A stretch of DNA of 48,609 nucleotides, taken from Bacteroidales bacterium (GTDB lineage Bacteria > Bacteroidota > Bacteroidia > Bacteroidales > VadinHA17). How positions within the stretch are numbered: the first letter of the stretch is position 1; each line of letters opens with the position of its first letter. Positions 10,302 to 20,227 of the stretch are shown here, one piece after another. The notes beneath the pieces are model-generated. The model worked only from the letters and a program-made list of their open reading frames with translations, was not told the DNA's origin and did not search any database. The stretch covers positions 1 through 48,609 of the forward strand of contig JAAZAP010000244.1 in NCBI GenBank assembly GCA_012514255.1, written 5' to 3'. The position numbers and the translations under genes were made by a program.

Positions 10302-11999
10302 TTAGTAGCCCGGGTTCTGCTGAAGGTTTGCATTGGAGTTCAGTGCATTCATCGGGATGGGGAACAGCTGGGTATGTCCGTCGGGGACAGCATCATGGTT
10401 GAACCAGCTTTTTGTGGAATATGTTCCGAAGCGTATCATCTGGAAACGACGCTGACCTTCACACGCAAACTCCCAGCCCCACTCGTCATACAGACCTCCA
10501 AGGGTCACTGATGAAGCATCAGTCCCGCTCTGTGACAGAGGCTGTGAATTCTCCAGGTCAGGCAGGTCAGCCCAGGTTATGACGCCGTCCTTGATATCCC
10601 TCCACTGCTGGAGTGTCAGGGACCCCCAGCCCAGCTTCCCATAACTGATCCTTGTATCTCCCGTCAGATCAGCAAGAGTGACAGGCGGTGCCGGATCAAC
10701 AGCACGCTGGCGCACTGTATTGACAGCTATGACGGCGTCACCCTCATCCTCCCCGAGGCGGAGCAGGCACTCAGCCTTGCTCAGGTAAGCCTCTGCAAGA
10801 CGGAAATATGGGAAATCATTGCTCCAGTAAAACTCTGTCTCCAGATCCTGCTCGAATTTATTGACCCTGTAACCAAAATCAATGCTTGTCATGGACTCAC
10901 CAGCATCATTCTTGCAGGTAAGTGAAGGCAGATAATTGATGGGTGTCCATATTAGTTCGGTGGGATCATCTTTGCCCATCTGCGGGCCTATCATCCAGGT
11001 TTTTTCCAGACGGGGATCGCCTTCAGCATAGCTCTTGATAAACTGAGGATTGGCGCAGCTTCCGCCCCATGTCTGATAATCCCATCCGAAATGGTTCTTG
11101 GCAACGGGAGGATACCATTTTGCACTCTGGCAGAAGGTCCTTGAATAATACTTCCCGTCATAGGGAACTGCAAAAATCACCTCGGGATTGGAAGGACCAA
11201 GCTCTACCTTGAAGTTATCAGAGTAGTCGGCAGCCAGGCTGTAAACACCTGAAGTAAGTACTGCATTGGCACAATCGAGAGCTGCCCTCCACTGAGCGGT
11301 ACCCGTATAGACTTCTGCGTTCATATAAACACGCATCAGTGCCATCATCACACCCCAGTGGTTGAGGCGTCCGTATGAGAGCATGTCCGCACTCTTGCTC
11401 AGACGCTCAGCGGCAAGGATATCAGTGAATTCAGATACAACAAAATCATATACCTGCTGACGGGTGGCCTGAAGAGGCAGTTCATCATTGAAGTTGGTCA
11501 CAATAGGCACATTCCCATGAGTGTCAAGCAGTATAGAATACCAGAGGGCGCGTATTGCACGTAGCTCATCAATCGTGGCGGCCTTAAGCTCCTCCTCCAT
11601 CTCATACTTTCCTGCCTCAATCTCGTCCTTGACGCTGTTGGCCCTGTTAATGCCAAAGAAACAGGTCTCATACGTATTCTGTGGCTGCCACTGCTCGGAG
11701 GTCCAGGTGTGCTTATGCATACGCTGGTAAGTACCGCCGTCATCCCATCCGTTGGGGCGTACGGGGGTGATGATAATATCCCCGGGTTCTTCCTGGCAAT
11801 CAAACAAGCCCTGCCAGTCCATTATAAACTGAAGTGGTACATATGCACCTCCCATAAGGGCAACAATATCTTCCTGTGATGCAGTGAATGACTCCTCGGT
11901 TATCTCGGAGTAAACCTCTTCATCCAGGTTGAAACAGCCTGTGCAGCAGAACACTGCTGCTGCTGTCATAATCAATAATCCTATCTTAAATTTTTTCAT
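10302..11999 (-). CDS. SusD/RagB-family glycan-binding lipoprotein
   Basis: Surface lipoprotein that forms the lid of the SusC transporter and binds the oligosaccharide or glycopeptide. It has 565 residues, normal for the family. A lipoprotein signal ends in FCCTGC with the acylated Cys at residue 22. Family features: the early NLDEEVYSEITEESF segment, the RAIRALWYSILLDTHGNVPIV TPR-like region, the FRLAEAYLSKAECLLRLGE helix pair, and a C-terminal QLFPIPMNALNSN...QNPGY ending, which is diagnostic. ATG start at 11997-11999, 13 bp after the susC stop codon. The substrate cannot be read from the sequence; context suggests an arabinose-containing ligand. Confidence 0.97.
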   Translation of the reverse strand: MKKFKIGLLIMTAAAVFCCTGCFNLDEEVYSEITEESFTASQEDIVALMGGAYVPLQFIMDWQGLFDCQEEPGDIIITPVRPNGWDDGGTYQRMHKHTWTSEQWQPQNTYETCFFGINRANSVKDEIEAGKYEMEEELKAATIDELRAIRALWYSILLDTHGNVPIVTNFNDELPLQATRQQVYDFVVSEFTDILAAERLSKSADMLSYGRLNHWGVMMALMRVYMNAEVYTGTAQWRAALDCANAVLTSGVYSLAADYSDNFKVELGPSNPEVIFAVPYDGKYYSRTFCQSAKWYPPVAKNHFGWDYQTWGGSCANPQFIKSYAEGDPRLEKTWMIGPQMGKDDPTELIWTPINYLPSLTCKNDAGESMTSIDFGYRVNKFEQDLETEFYWSNDFPYFRLAEAYLSKAECLLRLGEDEGDAVIAVNTVRQRAVDPAPPVTLADLTGDTRISYGKLGWGSLTLQQWRDIKDGVITWADLPDLENSQPLSQSGTDASSVTLGGLYDEWGWEFACEGQRRFQMIRFGTYSTKSWFNHDAVPDGHTQLFPIPMNALNSNANLQQNPGY

Positions 12000-12012
12000 A
12001 TTGCGGTCAGTT

Positions 12013-15000
12013 TTAGAAAGTCATGTTCACACCGAACGTAAATGAGCGTACGGTAGGATATTTGTCACGTGCATCCGTTCCGGGGTCAATGGCACCGCCT
12101 GATCCGTAAGTCATTCTTACTTCAGGGTCAAGACCCGTGTAACCGGTAAGGGTTGCCACATTGTATACGGACGCATAAATCCTGAGATTCTGTATGCTCC
12201 TGATATTTGAAGTATTGAATGTATAACCAAGAGTCACATTGTCCACCTTCCAGTAGTCGCCGTCTTCTATATAATAGCTCAGATAACGCTGTGAGTCACT
12301 GATCGTGGTTTTCTCCCCGGTTTTTTGACCGGTCTTCGGATCAACAATGTCAATCTCGTCAAAAGCGCTGTTAAGCAGGTTATACTGAATAGTGGGATTG
12401 CCGTAGTACATCTTCTGGTAGTTCAAAATCTGGAAAGCAAATGCTCCTCTCATGCTGACTGCCAGATCAAGACCCTTGTACTGGAAGTTGTTGTTCCAGT
12501 TGAGGAAGTACTTGGGAACACCGTTGCCGAGAATCTGCCAGTCCTCCTGCCCGGCATTCTCAGCCAGGTCATAATACTTGCTTACCGGAACGCCATCTTC
12601 ATAATTGTAGCGCTCAACCAGCCAGTAGCCTCCGGCATTGAGACCAACTGATCTCAGACCATAGAAGTTGCCAAGCGCCCAGCCTTCCTTTACACGATGG
12701 GTTGAGGTTTGTATGGGCTCACCGGTGTGGCCTGTGTCAAAATAGTCAGTGGTGAGCTGGAATTCCTCGTTCTGCAATGACAGAAGCTTGTTCTGGTTCG
12801 AGGAATAAGTCAGGCTGGTGTTCCAGTTGAAGTCAGCAGTCTGAACAGGTATGGCGTTGAGCATAACCTCCAGTCCACGGTTACGTATCTCACACACGTT
12901 GGCATACATGTACTTGTACTGATAGGGAGGAGAAGGCACTTCATAGTAGTAAATGCCGTCCTTGGTGTCCCGCTGATACACATCCACTGAACCGTTCAGC
13001 CTGTTGTTCAGCACACTGAAATCGAACCCCACATTGTACTCGTTCTTCCTTTCCCAGCGGAGGTTAGGGTTCGCATTGCGAACGGGTTCCAGCGTTTGGA
13101 TGTAATCACCATTATAGAAGAAATACTGGCTGTAGTCAAGTGATGCAAGCGACTCATAGTTGGATGATGCATCAATACCGGTTATACCAAAGCCTGCACG
13201 CAGCTTGAGGTTGTCAAGCCAGGTCACATCACTCATAAAATCCTCATTATTTATACGCCAGCCCACGGAAATACCCGGGAAGTTACCCCATTTGTTGTTG
13301 GCCCCGAACTTGGATGAACCCTCCCTGCGGAATGAAGCCATCAGCAGATAACGGTCATCAAAATTATAGGTGGCACGGGCAAACAACCCGATAAGCCTGG
13401 TATTGGACTTGGAGGAGGAGACCGAACCAAGACCTTCCTTTATTCCCAGGCCCCGACCCAGTGAGTTATAGGTATAACTGTCACTCGGGAAGTTCTTGTT
13501 TGAACCACCGAAACTCTCCCATGTGCTGTTCTCATAGTTATAACCCACAATAGTAGTAATATGATGATTGCCACCCAGTGTTTTGCTCCAGTTTGCGCTC
13601 AGCTCGGCCATGTCATAGATAAAATCCGAGGTATAGCGTGAAGCATAGCCGTTGTCACCACCTTCGGTATTGCTTACATCCTTCTTGGTGTAATAGTAGC
13701 CCGAGAGATAACTCTGGCCCTTGCGGGTGTACATAGCCTTGAATGTCAGAGCTTCCGTGGGTTTGTATTCCAGTCCCCCGGTTGCACGCAGGTTCCTCGA
13801 ACGGGTCATGCCTATGCGTTCATTCAGGTATGATACCGGATTGTCATAGAAATATACCGACCTTTCAACGTAATTGCCGTCAGCATCATATACGGGCTGC
13901 GTGGGATTCTGAATACAGGCCATGCGATAGATGTAATCATAATTGTTGGGCATGTCTGTCTTCGCCTCATTGGCTATAAGGGAGAAGTTGGCGCTCAGCT
14001 TGTCATCAAACATTGAATGGGCAACCTGAAGACGAGCGCGGATATTATCTGTTCCCGATGTCTTCATTGTGCCCTGTTTCTGATCATAGGTCAGCGTAGC
14101 CAGGTATCCGGTCTGGGTTGAGCCTCCCCTGAGTGTCAGGTTACTCACATGTGAAATGGCTGTACGGCTGATCTCATCCAGCCAGTTGACATCCGCCCCG
14201 AGATCAGCCTCGTTGGCGCCTGACCACGACATACCCTCAGCCCACTTCTCGCGCAGCTGTGTGGCACTCATAAAATCAGGCCTCTTCAGCCATGATGAGG
14301 TAGAGATGTATCCATTGTATTCTATAGTGGGCGCCTGATCTTTCTGCAGTCCCTTGGTGGTGATGATAATCACACCGTTGGTGCCTCGGGTACCATAAAT
14401 AGCAGTTGAGGACCCGTCTTTCAGAACATCAATTGATACAATATCTTCCGGAGCAACGGTCCCGAATGATCCGGGAACGCCATCCACCAGGATCAGGGGA
14501 TCGGTTGTTCCCGTAATGGTGGAAAAACCACGAAGCAGTACTGATGTGGTTGCCGTGGGGTTACCCGAAGGAAGACTGATCTGAAGTCCTGCCACCTTAC
14601 CCTGGACCAGTTGCCCGGCATCAAGGATGGCCCCCTTGTTGAATGCTTCGGTCTTGACACTGGCCACGGAACTGGTCACATCAGCCCTCTTCTGGGTTCC
14701 ATAGCCGATAACAACAATCTCATCCAGTACCGAAACATCCTCCTCAAGAACGATCCGGAAATCTCTTGTGCTGCCAACAGTCACCTCCCGGGTGCCATAG
14801 CCGAGGTAAGATATAACTATCACTGACTCCGGTCCGGCGACCTCAAGAGAGAACCTTCCGTTGAGGTCGGTGACAGTGCCATTCACTGTTCCCTTCTCAA
14901 TAACGTTCGCGCTTATTACAGGCTCCCCAGCCTCGTCAACAACGGTACCGGTAATTCTGACAGACGGGGCCATAGCTTCGCCCTGCGACGCACTGACATA

Positions 15001-15105
15001 ATCCCCGGTACAGATGAACAGGAGAATGCAGAGTGCTCCACTTAGCAGCCTTCTGCCGGTTTTCTCTTTTTTTAATTGCAGGAATACATTCATATTTCTC
15101 AACAT
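12013..15105 (-). CDS. SusC/RagA-family TonB-dependent outer-membrane transporter
   Basis: Outer-membrane transporter that imports the captured ligand with energy from TonB-ExbBD. It has 1030 residues. The N-terminus has a signal segment (LLSGALCILLFICTG), then a carboxypeptidase-regulatory-like domain (about 50-130: ITGTVVDEAGEPV, GTVNGTVTDLNGRFSLEV), a TonB-box/plug start (LDEIVVIGYGTQKRADVTSS), and the signature plug motif ILVDGVPGS...LKDGSSTAIYGTRG at about 205-240. The remainder is beta-barrel, ending in an aromatic residue (VNMTF), as outer-membrane proteins usually do. It starts 31 bp after the GH127 stop codon and I see no promoter box in that gap, so it is probably co-transcribed with GH127. 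Confidence 0.97.
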   Translation of the reverse strand: MLRNMNVFLQLKKEKTGRRLLSGALCILLFICTGDYVSASQGEAMAPSVRITGTVVDEAGEPVISANVIEKGTVNGTVTDLNGRFSLEVAGPESVIVISYLGYGTREVTVGSTRDFRIVLEEDVSVLDEIVVIGYGTQKRADVTSSVASVKTEAFNKGAILDAGQLVQGKVAGLQISLPSGNPTATTSVLLRGFSTITGTTDPLILVDGVPGSFGTVAPEDIVSIDVLKDGSSTAIYGTRGTNGVIIITTKGLQKDQAPTIEYNGYISTSSWLKRPDFMSATQLREKWAEGMSWSGANEADLGADVNWLDEISRTAISHVSNLTLRGGSTQTGYLATLTYDQKQGTMKTSGTDNIRARLQVAHSMFDDKLSANFSLIANEAKTDMPNNYDYIYRMACIQNPTQPVYDADGNYVERSVYFYDNPVSYLNERIGMTRSRNLRATGGLEYKPTEALTFKAMYTRKGQSYLSGYYYTKKDVSNTEGGDNGYASRYTSDFIYDMAELSANWSKTLGGNHHITTIVGYNYENSTWESFGGSNKNFPSDSYTYNSLGRGLGIKEGLGSVSSSKSNTRLIGLFARATYNFDDRYLLMASFRREGSSKFGANNKWGNFPGISVGWRINNEDFMSDVTWLDNLKLRAGFGITGIDASSNYESLASLDYSQYFFYNGDYIQTLEPVRNANPNLRWERKNEYNVGFDFSVLNNRLNGSVDVYQRDTKDGIYYYEVPSPPYQYKYMYANVCEIRNRGLEVMLNAIPVQTADFNWNTSLTYSSNQNKLLSLQNEEFQLTTDYFDTGHTGEPIQTSTHRVKEGWALGNFYGLRSVGLNAGGYWLVERYNYEDGVPVSKYYDLAENAGQEDWQILGNGVPKYFLNWNNNFQYKGLDLAVSMRGAFAFQILNYQKMYYGNPTIQYNLLNSAFDEIDIVDPKTGQKTGEKTTISDSQRYLSYYIEDGDYWKVDNVTLGYTFNTSNIRSIQNLRIYASVYNVATLTGYTGLDPEVRMTYGSGGAIDPGTDARDKYPTVRSFTFGVNMTF

Positions 15106-15136
15106 TTATTAGGTTATATTATTATGGTTTCCATGA

Positions 15137-17608
15137 TTATTTCACTTTCCATTCAATGATGCCGCCTGAAGCTCCCTGTTGCGGGCGGGCGGTTATCTTC
15201 AGACCTGCAGTAGTCACCGGCTTAAACTTCACCACGTTATATCTGTCCTTCTCTGCCGTGTAATCCCCTTCGTTATCAACTGGTTGCCACCGGCCCTCCC
15301 CGGTTAGGTAAAAGAGTTCCCAGGATTGCGGTACCCGGTAGTTAACATCATAGTGATCAAAATCGAGCCAATAAACCTCTGTTTCCGAGACTGTCTCCAC
15401 TGTGTCAAAGAGGTAAGCCACACTTTCATCCTGACCTCTGTTGCCAAACCAGCAATAGTAGGGCTTGCCTATATCAGATGAGCTCGCGGGCTCCCACTGG
15501 TCATTCACTCCCCAGACAGGGATGCCGGGCAGATCGGTACCTGCACTCTGATAGAGTGCCGCACTGTTGAAGCCCGGCCACCCGTTCTCCTTTTCATCCG
15601 GCTCCAGGGCACGTGCCCTTGATGCAATGGTGGATTCCGGGGAAGGATAGGCTCCGTCAGCGCTGGTGGGGAGCCATACGATCATCTGACCCGCTCCCCT
15701 GTTGCACCATGTAGAATATGGAATTGCAGTGCAGGTGTCTTCTGTTACACTACCTTCTTTATCAACCTGCCCTGCAATTCCAACCAACCTGATTACCCCA
15801 TTTAAGAAATCCTTATCATATATAGCTTCAAACTCCGTGTCTTCAGGTATGTATTTGTTGAAGACCATGCCGTCAGGCTGATCACAACCTTCAAGGCAAT
15901 AGACAACTGGTCCCCGTTCAATTGCCAGCTTTCCCGCATCAGCCTTTACATTGTCATGTGCCCTGACTCTTCTCACCTCCATCGGCAGATTCAGTTCAAC
16001 CAGGTCACCTGCGGTCCAGTTTCTTTCTATAGTCACATAGCCATCCTTCTGCCTGCCTCTGAATTTCTTACCGTTAACACTTATGGTTACAGACTTAGCA
16101 CCATCAGTATAGGTATAAAGATCGGTCCCCACCGGGTTATTGCGTGTCCATCCCGGAATACGGAATTTGACTGCAAACCTTCCTGGCTTTTCCGGGGTGA
16201 CAGCCATTGTAACGCCACCGTCCCATGGATATCTGGTAGTCTGCACTACGTCTATCCTGTTGTTGTCTGTCTCTATTGTTGCACGACCCCGCGCATACAT
16301 ATTAACATATATATCATCCCCCCTTACAGCATAAATATATCCCGGGACTGATGCCATGAAGCGGGTTACATTTCCCGGGCAACAGGCACATCCGAACCAT
16401 GGCTGACGTTCATGCTGCCCCATTGATTCCAGCGGATTGTCATAGAAAAACAGATCACCGCTGAGTGAGACCCCGGAGATGACTCCGTTGTACATGGCTC
16501 TCTCATATACGTCAACATACTTTGCATCGCCCGTGGCAAGGAACATCCTGTAATTCCAGTATACATTGGCTATCGAGGCACAGGTCTCACAGTAATTTTC
16601 CATATTATGGAGCTCATAGTCAGGCCCAAACCCTTCGCCCTGCGGGCGCGAACCTATTCCCCCGGTAATGTATAGTTTCCTGCCTGCCATATTCTCCCAT
16701 AACCGTGTGATGGCCCTCAGGTAATCATGATCGGCGGTGAGCATTGCCACATCAGCCACTCCGGAATAGAGGTATCCTGCACGAACGGCATGCCCAACAA
16801 TCTCCTTCTGTTCCAGGATGGGCATATGGTCCTGACTGTATTCACTCAGTTTGTGCCCGTCAGTTCCGCGACCTGTCTCCTCAATGAAGTACTGTGCCAG
16901 GTCAAGATATCTCTGTTCGCCGGTGACCTTATAAAGCTTGCTCAGTGCCATCTCTACGATAGGATGGCCCGAAGGAACATGCTTCTGTCCCTCACCGGGG
17001 CCGAACACCTCGCAGATCAGATCGGCATTCTTTCTGGCCACATCCAGCAGGCTGCGTTTGCCGGTGGCCTGATAGTGCGCAACGGCTGCCTCATACAGAT
17101 GCCCGGAATTATATAACTCGTGACTGTTGATTCTTTCCCATCTTGAGGAACCCCACCACCCTGACAGGCGTTCACACCTGTTCGTAACGCAGGTGGTGAG
17201 ATAGCCATCAGGCTCCTGCGCTGCGGCAATCAACCCGATAATGCTGTCAAGATAGCTGTCAAGCATGGGATCATAATGAGCAGCCAGTGAATATGAAGCT
17301 CCTTCAATTATCTTGTAGGGATCAGTGTCATCAAATGAGAAGTCGCCCTGATGCTCTCCCTCAATAAGCCCTGCAGCCAGGGCGAAATTGTCAAACCTGC
17401 CGTTCACTTCACACTGACGAAATGCAGAAGGGATACTTACCGTGCGATTGATCTCTATTCTGGGAGCCCAGAAGCTGTCAGTCAGCCGGACATTGGTGAA
17501 TGATACCTCTCTGATCGGCTGAATATCTGCCTCTCCATTGCATGAGCACAGGAGTGAGAACCCGGCAAGAACGGGAAAAAGAAAAAGATGAATTGCTTTG
17601 ACATGCAT
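15137..17608 (-). CDS. GH127-type beta-L-arabinofuranosidase lipoprotein (DUF1680)
   Basis: Predicted retaining beta-L-arabinofuranosidase acting in the periplasm or at the cell surface. The metal/nucleophile motifs known from GH127 (HypBA1) are visible: YCETCAS with Glu341 and Cys343, and GCACCPGN with Cys409 and Cys410. In HypBA1 the equivalent residues bind zinc and a Cys is the nucleophile. The C-terminal 90 residues or so look like a beta-sandwich accessory domain (VYWLDFDHYDVNYRVPQSWELF). The start is ATG 17606-17608, giving 823 residues and a lipoprotein signal (LFLFPVLAGFSLLCSC). The upstream in-frame start at 17653 would precede the promoter box at 17638-17645 and spoil the signal peptide. 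GH146 or a broader DUF1680 activity is the alternative. Confidence 0.92.
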   Translation of the reverse strand: MHVKAIHLFLFPVLAGFSLLCSCNGEADIQPIREVSFTNVRLTDSFWAPRIEINRTVSIPSAFRQCEVNGRFDNFALAAGLIEGEHQGDFSFDDTDPYKIIEGASYSLAAHYDPMLDSYLDSIIGLIAAAQEPDGYLTTCVTNRCERLSGWWGSSRWERINSHELYNSGHLYEAAVAHYQATGKRSLLDVARKNADLICEVFGPGEGQKHVPSGHPIVEMALSKLYKVTGEQRYLDLAQYFIEETGRGTDGHKLSEYSQDHMPILEQKEIVGHAVRAGYLYSGVADVAMLTADHDYLRAITRLWENMAGRKLYITGGIGSRPQGEGFGPDYELHNMENYCETCASIANVYWNYRMFLATGDAKYVDVYERAMYNGVISGVSLSGDLFFYDNPLESMGQHERQPWFGCACCPGNVTRFMASVPGYIYAVRGDDIYVNMYARGRATIETDNNRIDVVQTTRYPWDGGVTMAVTPEKPGRFAVKFRIPGWTRNNPVGTDLYTYTDGAKSVTISVNGKKFRGRQKDGYVTIERNWTAGDLVELNLPMEVRRVRAHDNVKADAGKLAIERGPVVYCLEGCDQPDGMVFNKYIPEDTEFEAIYDKDFLNGVIRLVGIAGQVDKEGSVTEDTCTAIPYSTWCNRGAGQMIVWLPTSADGAYPSPESTIASRARALEPDEKENGWPGFNSAALYQSAGTDLPGIPVWGVNDQWEPASSSDIGKPYYCWFGNRGQDESVAYLFDTVETVSETEVYWLDFDHYDVNYRVPQSWELFYLTGEGRWQPVDNEGDYTAEKDRYNVVKFKPVTTAGLKITARPQQGASGGIIEWKVK

Positions 17609-17879
17609 AATATTCAGTGGAACTAATTGTAGCAACTCAAAGGTATGGAACAAGAGTAAGCCGGGGTAGCAGCATTGTCCTTAATGCTGACAAAATTGTC
17701 CAACAATTGAAAAAAGTTTTCAGTCGCCTTATATCACTGTACTGGCACGTTTGTCCAAATTCATATTTGGATTATTGGTATAGTTTTTCGGACAATTGTT
17801 ACCGGTCGGTTTTCAAAATAGCATCTACTTTTATATCAATGAATCATCCGGAAAACAAAAGTTAAATCCAAAAAATAAA
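17609..17879. promoter_or_regulatory. divergent control region of the utilisation locus
   Basis: 271 bp between GH127 (-) and the four-repeat lipoprotein (+), AT-rich compared with its surroundings. The hexamer TTGTCC occurs at 17675-17680, 17696-17701 and 17751-17756, and inverted (GGACAA) at 17790-17795. The first two lie 21 bp apart, about two helical turns. The second is embedded in the palindrome AATTGTCCAACAATT (17694-17708); the fourth overlaps ACAATTGT (17792-17799). This is inferred to be the binding region for the AraC-type domain of the hybrid regulator. A rightward promoter is less clear: TACTTTTA at 17826-17833 is a 7/8 match. Confidence 0.55.
17638..17645 (-). promoter_or_regulatory. 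GH127-susCD -7 promoter element (TACCTTTG)
   Basis: Minus-strand TACCTTTG matches TAnnTTTG perfectly and ends 29 bp before the chosen GH127 ATG. The TTGTCC cluster lies upstream of it, as expected for activator sites. It places the transcription start downstream of the alternative 17653 start codon. Confidence 0.5.
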
Positions 17880-20165
17880 ATGATGAAAAAGATTTATGGA
17901 AATCTTCTGATTGTTATCATGATGTCATTTGCCCTGACCGGCTGTATCAAGTATGATGAGAACCCTGATGTACCCTGGGTTGAGCCCAAGGCAGTAGACC
18001 TGTCAGGAAGCGGCTCACTGAAGGTGGGATTCGGGGATGATGCCCTGACAACAAAGCACACTTACACATGGACGCTCAGCGAGACAACAATGCAGTTTGA
18101 TTTTACTGTTGATATTGATCAGTATGTGAATGGCGATGAAGTCATCGCTGGGGGCGCATGGGAGATTGGCAATTTCATACTTCCGCCAGCAGCGGTGAAT
18201 GAATTCACCGGGATTTTTGTTTCGGAACTTGATGAGACTACTTTTTATGCAGTTGAGCCTGACGGGACAGTTGTGGAGGAAATGACCTCATATAAACCCG
18301 GAATGTGGGTCGATGGCGAGGGTTACTCAGGAGGATATTCAACAAGCGCCATGTACTGGCAATGGTATATATGGGAGGGCAAAACCGACAAGGACGGTGA
18401 TGTTATAGGATATGACTACAGCTCCGAAGACTACGGGAACACAACTGGTTTGTTCATGATCGGCAGCAATCCGTCAAATGTGGCTGCCCAGGCAGGTAAG
18501 ACAGTTACCTCAAAGGCAAAGATAGTGGTCGGAGATGTTACTTATGACTGGATTGTAAATGTCACCTACGCCGGTGAAATATCCGAGAAGCTGGAAGATG
18601 AAGGAATGCTGATGCTCGGAATGGGAGATACAGCAGTGGAGACCGGAAGCTCCTATAAGTTGCTTGCCGATGAGGAGGGCATAGACCTGACATTTGAGGT
18701 AAACCTGCAGGAATTCATAGACAGCGAAGAGTGGCAGATAGGAGGATTTAAAATCGACCTCGAGGCTATCAATGAGTATTATGGGACTGATTTTGAGACC
18801 ACTACCATTACCAACTTCTACCCTGTTGAACCTTCCGGCACGGCAGGAACGGCATGGACATCCTATGCACCCGGACAATGGGTTACTGCTGATGGTACCG
18901 CTGCCGACAACTCAAGCGGAGCAATGTACTGGCAATGGTATCTGTATGCGACAACCGAATATGACTATGATCTTGAGGGCAATGAAGGATACTTCCTGCT
19001 GGGCGCCAATCCGGGTAATGCAGCATCACTCTCAGGTACATCAGTTGTATCCAATGCAAAGTTTGTTGTCGGAGATCAAACCTACAACTTTAAGGTGACG
19101 GTTAATTATGGCGAAGGGGCAGTGCCCGCCGAGAACTTCCCTGATGTGCCGCTTACAGGATCAGGCTATCCGTTCCCCTATAGCGCCGGAGTGTCAGAAG
19201 CAAACCAGTTCAGCTGGTACACTGATGAGAATGGCATTTATATCTTCGCTGACATTTATTCACCTACAGTAATAGATGCGGGCGCCTGGGAAATCATGGG
19301 CTTCGTTATCAATCCTGAAGAGCTTCAGACAGCCTTTGGAATTGAGGCAGGCACATGGGATATCTCCACCTTCTATCCTGTTGAGCCCTCCGGCACCGAA
19401 GGAACCGAATGGACATCTTATGCTCCCGGACAGTGGGTGGCAGCAGACGGCTCAGCAACCGACTGGAGCGGCGGGGCTATGTTCTGGCAATACCAGGTAG
19501 GAGGCACCTACTATGATGGCCACAGCACCGAAGGATTGCTCCTGATCGGTACAAACCCGGAAAATATTGCTGACCTCGACGGCCAGACCGTAGTATCAAA
19601 GGCAAAATTCTTTGGCAAGGACTGGATAGTATCGGTCAAATACCACAACACCTATCCCACCAGCGGCTCGGGTAACGTGGGAGCACATACATATACATGG
19701 GCCCTTACCGAGACAGGTGTGAACATAGTTGCAAACTGCTCCGCAGCCCTGACCGATGATTCATGGAACTGGTTCGGATTCCCGCTCAACGAGATCTATA
19801 TCAACAACTACTATGATATTACTATTGATGATCTCGCCGGAGCAATTGAATCAGGCCAGGCTACAGACGCCACTGACGGATTCTATCCGGTCGACTCAGA
19901 GGGTACGCGACTGGAAAAATGGACCAGCTATGCTCCGGGCATGTGGTTCGGCGCCGATGGTAATCCATGGGACTGGGGCTATGACTCATGGGGCAACTTC
20001 TGGCAGTACTATGCGGTTGCCACACATGATCATGCAATACCCAACCTGATGCTCTTCGGTAACTTTGGTGATGTGACCTACAATGCCCCCGGCACTACAG
20101 GCACCTCCAAATCCATCCTGAATGGCACATTGGAATGGAACGTAACAATTAATATTGTTGACTGA
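17880..20165 (+). CDS. surface lipoprotein of four related beta-rich repeats (DUF4859-like)
   Basis: 761 residues from the ATG at 17880, or 760 from the adjacent ATG at 17883; the upstream in-frame start at 17796 would bury the signal peptide. The lipobox is FALTGC with Cys22. The mature protein consists of four divergent repeats of about 165-200 residues. Each has a predicted beta-rich first half containing a WEI/WQI..GF-type strand, then FYPVEPSGT, WTSYAPGQW, a GAMYWQWY-type aromatic segment, and a LLIGTNP...VVSKAKF-type ending followed by a final strand. The repeats resemble DUF4859 as I remember it; that is unverified. Rich in Trp, Tyr and Asp, so a carbohydrate- or protein-binding surface role is plausible. 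It probably shares regulation with GH127 across the divergent region. Confidence 0.8.
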   Translation: MMKKIYGNLLIVIMMSFALTGCIKYDENPDVPWVEPKAVDLSGSGSLKVGFGDDALTTKHTYTWTLSETTMQFDFTVDIDQYVNGDEVIAGGAWEIGNFILPPAAVNEFTGIFVSELDETTFYAVEPDGTVVEEMTSYKPGMWVDGEGYSGGYSTSAMYWQWYIWEGKTDKDGDVIGYDYSSEDYGNTTGLFMIGSNPSNVAAQAGKTVTSKAKIVVGDVTYDWIVNVTYAGEISEKLEDEGMLMLGMGDTAVETGSSYKLLADEEGIDLTFEVNLQEFIDSEEWQIGGFKIDLEAINEYYGTDFETTTITNFYPVEPSGTAGTAWTSYAPGQWVTADGTAADNSSGAMYWQWYLYATTEYDYDLEGNEGYFLLGANPGNAASLSGTSVVSNAKFVVGDQTYNFKVTVNYGEGAVPAENFPDVPLTGSGYPFPYSAGVSEANQFSWYTDENGIYIFADIYSPTVIDAGAWEIMGFVINPEELQTAFGIEAGTWDISTFYPVEPSGTEGTEWTSYAPGQWVAADGSATDWSGGAMFWQYQVGGTYYDGHSTEGLLLIGTNPENIADLDGQTVVSKAKFFGKDWIVSVKYHNTYPTSGSGNVGAHTYTWALTETGVNIVANCSAALTDDSWNWFGFPLNEIYINNYYDITIDDLAGAIESGQATDATDGFYPVDSEGTRLEKWTSYAPGMWFGADGNPWDWGYDSWGNFWQYYAVATHDHAIPNLMLFGNFGDVTYNAPGTTGTSKSILNGTLEWNVTINIVD

Positions 20166-20183
20166 TAATTAATAAGTACTTCT

Positions 20184-20216
20184 GAGCTTACCGGCTGCGG
20201 CCGGTAAGCTCTTTTT
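20184..20216 (+). terminator. Rho-independent terminator after the four-repeat lipoprotein
   Basis: A perfect 12-bp GC-rich stem (20184-20195 with 20200-20211), 4-nt loop TGCG, then TTTTT. It lies 18 bp after the stop codon and 11 bp before the next ATG, so it should reduce but perhaps not abolish readthrough into the downstream metallopeptidase-like gene. Confidence 0.9.
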
Positions 20217-20227
20217 ATTTACTTCTC

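Noticed and set aside
17609..17653. Earlier in-frame start of the GH127 gene at 17653
   Set aside because: It lies upstream of the promoter box and would put 15 residues in front of a clear lipoprotein signal.
17796..17879. Earlier in-frame start of the four-repeat lipoprotein at 17796
   Set aside because: It would place 28 residues before the lipoprotein signal MMKKIYGNLL, inside the control region.
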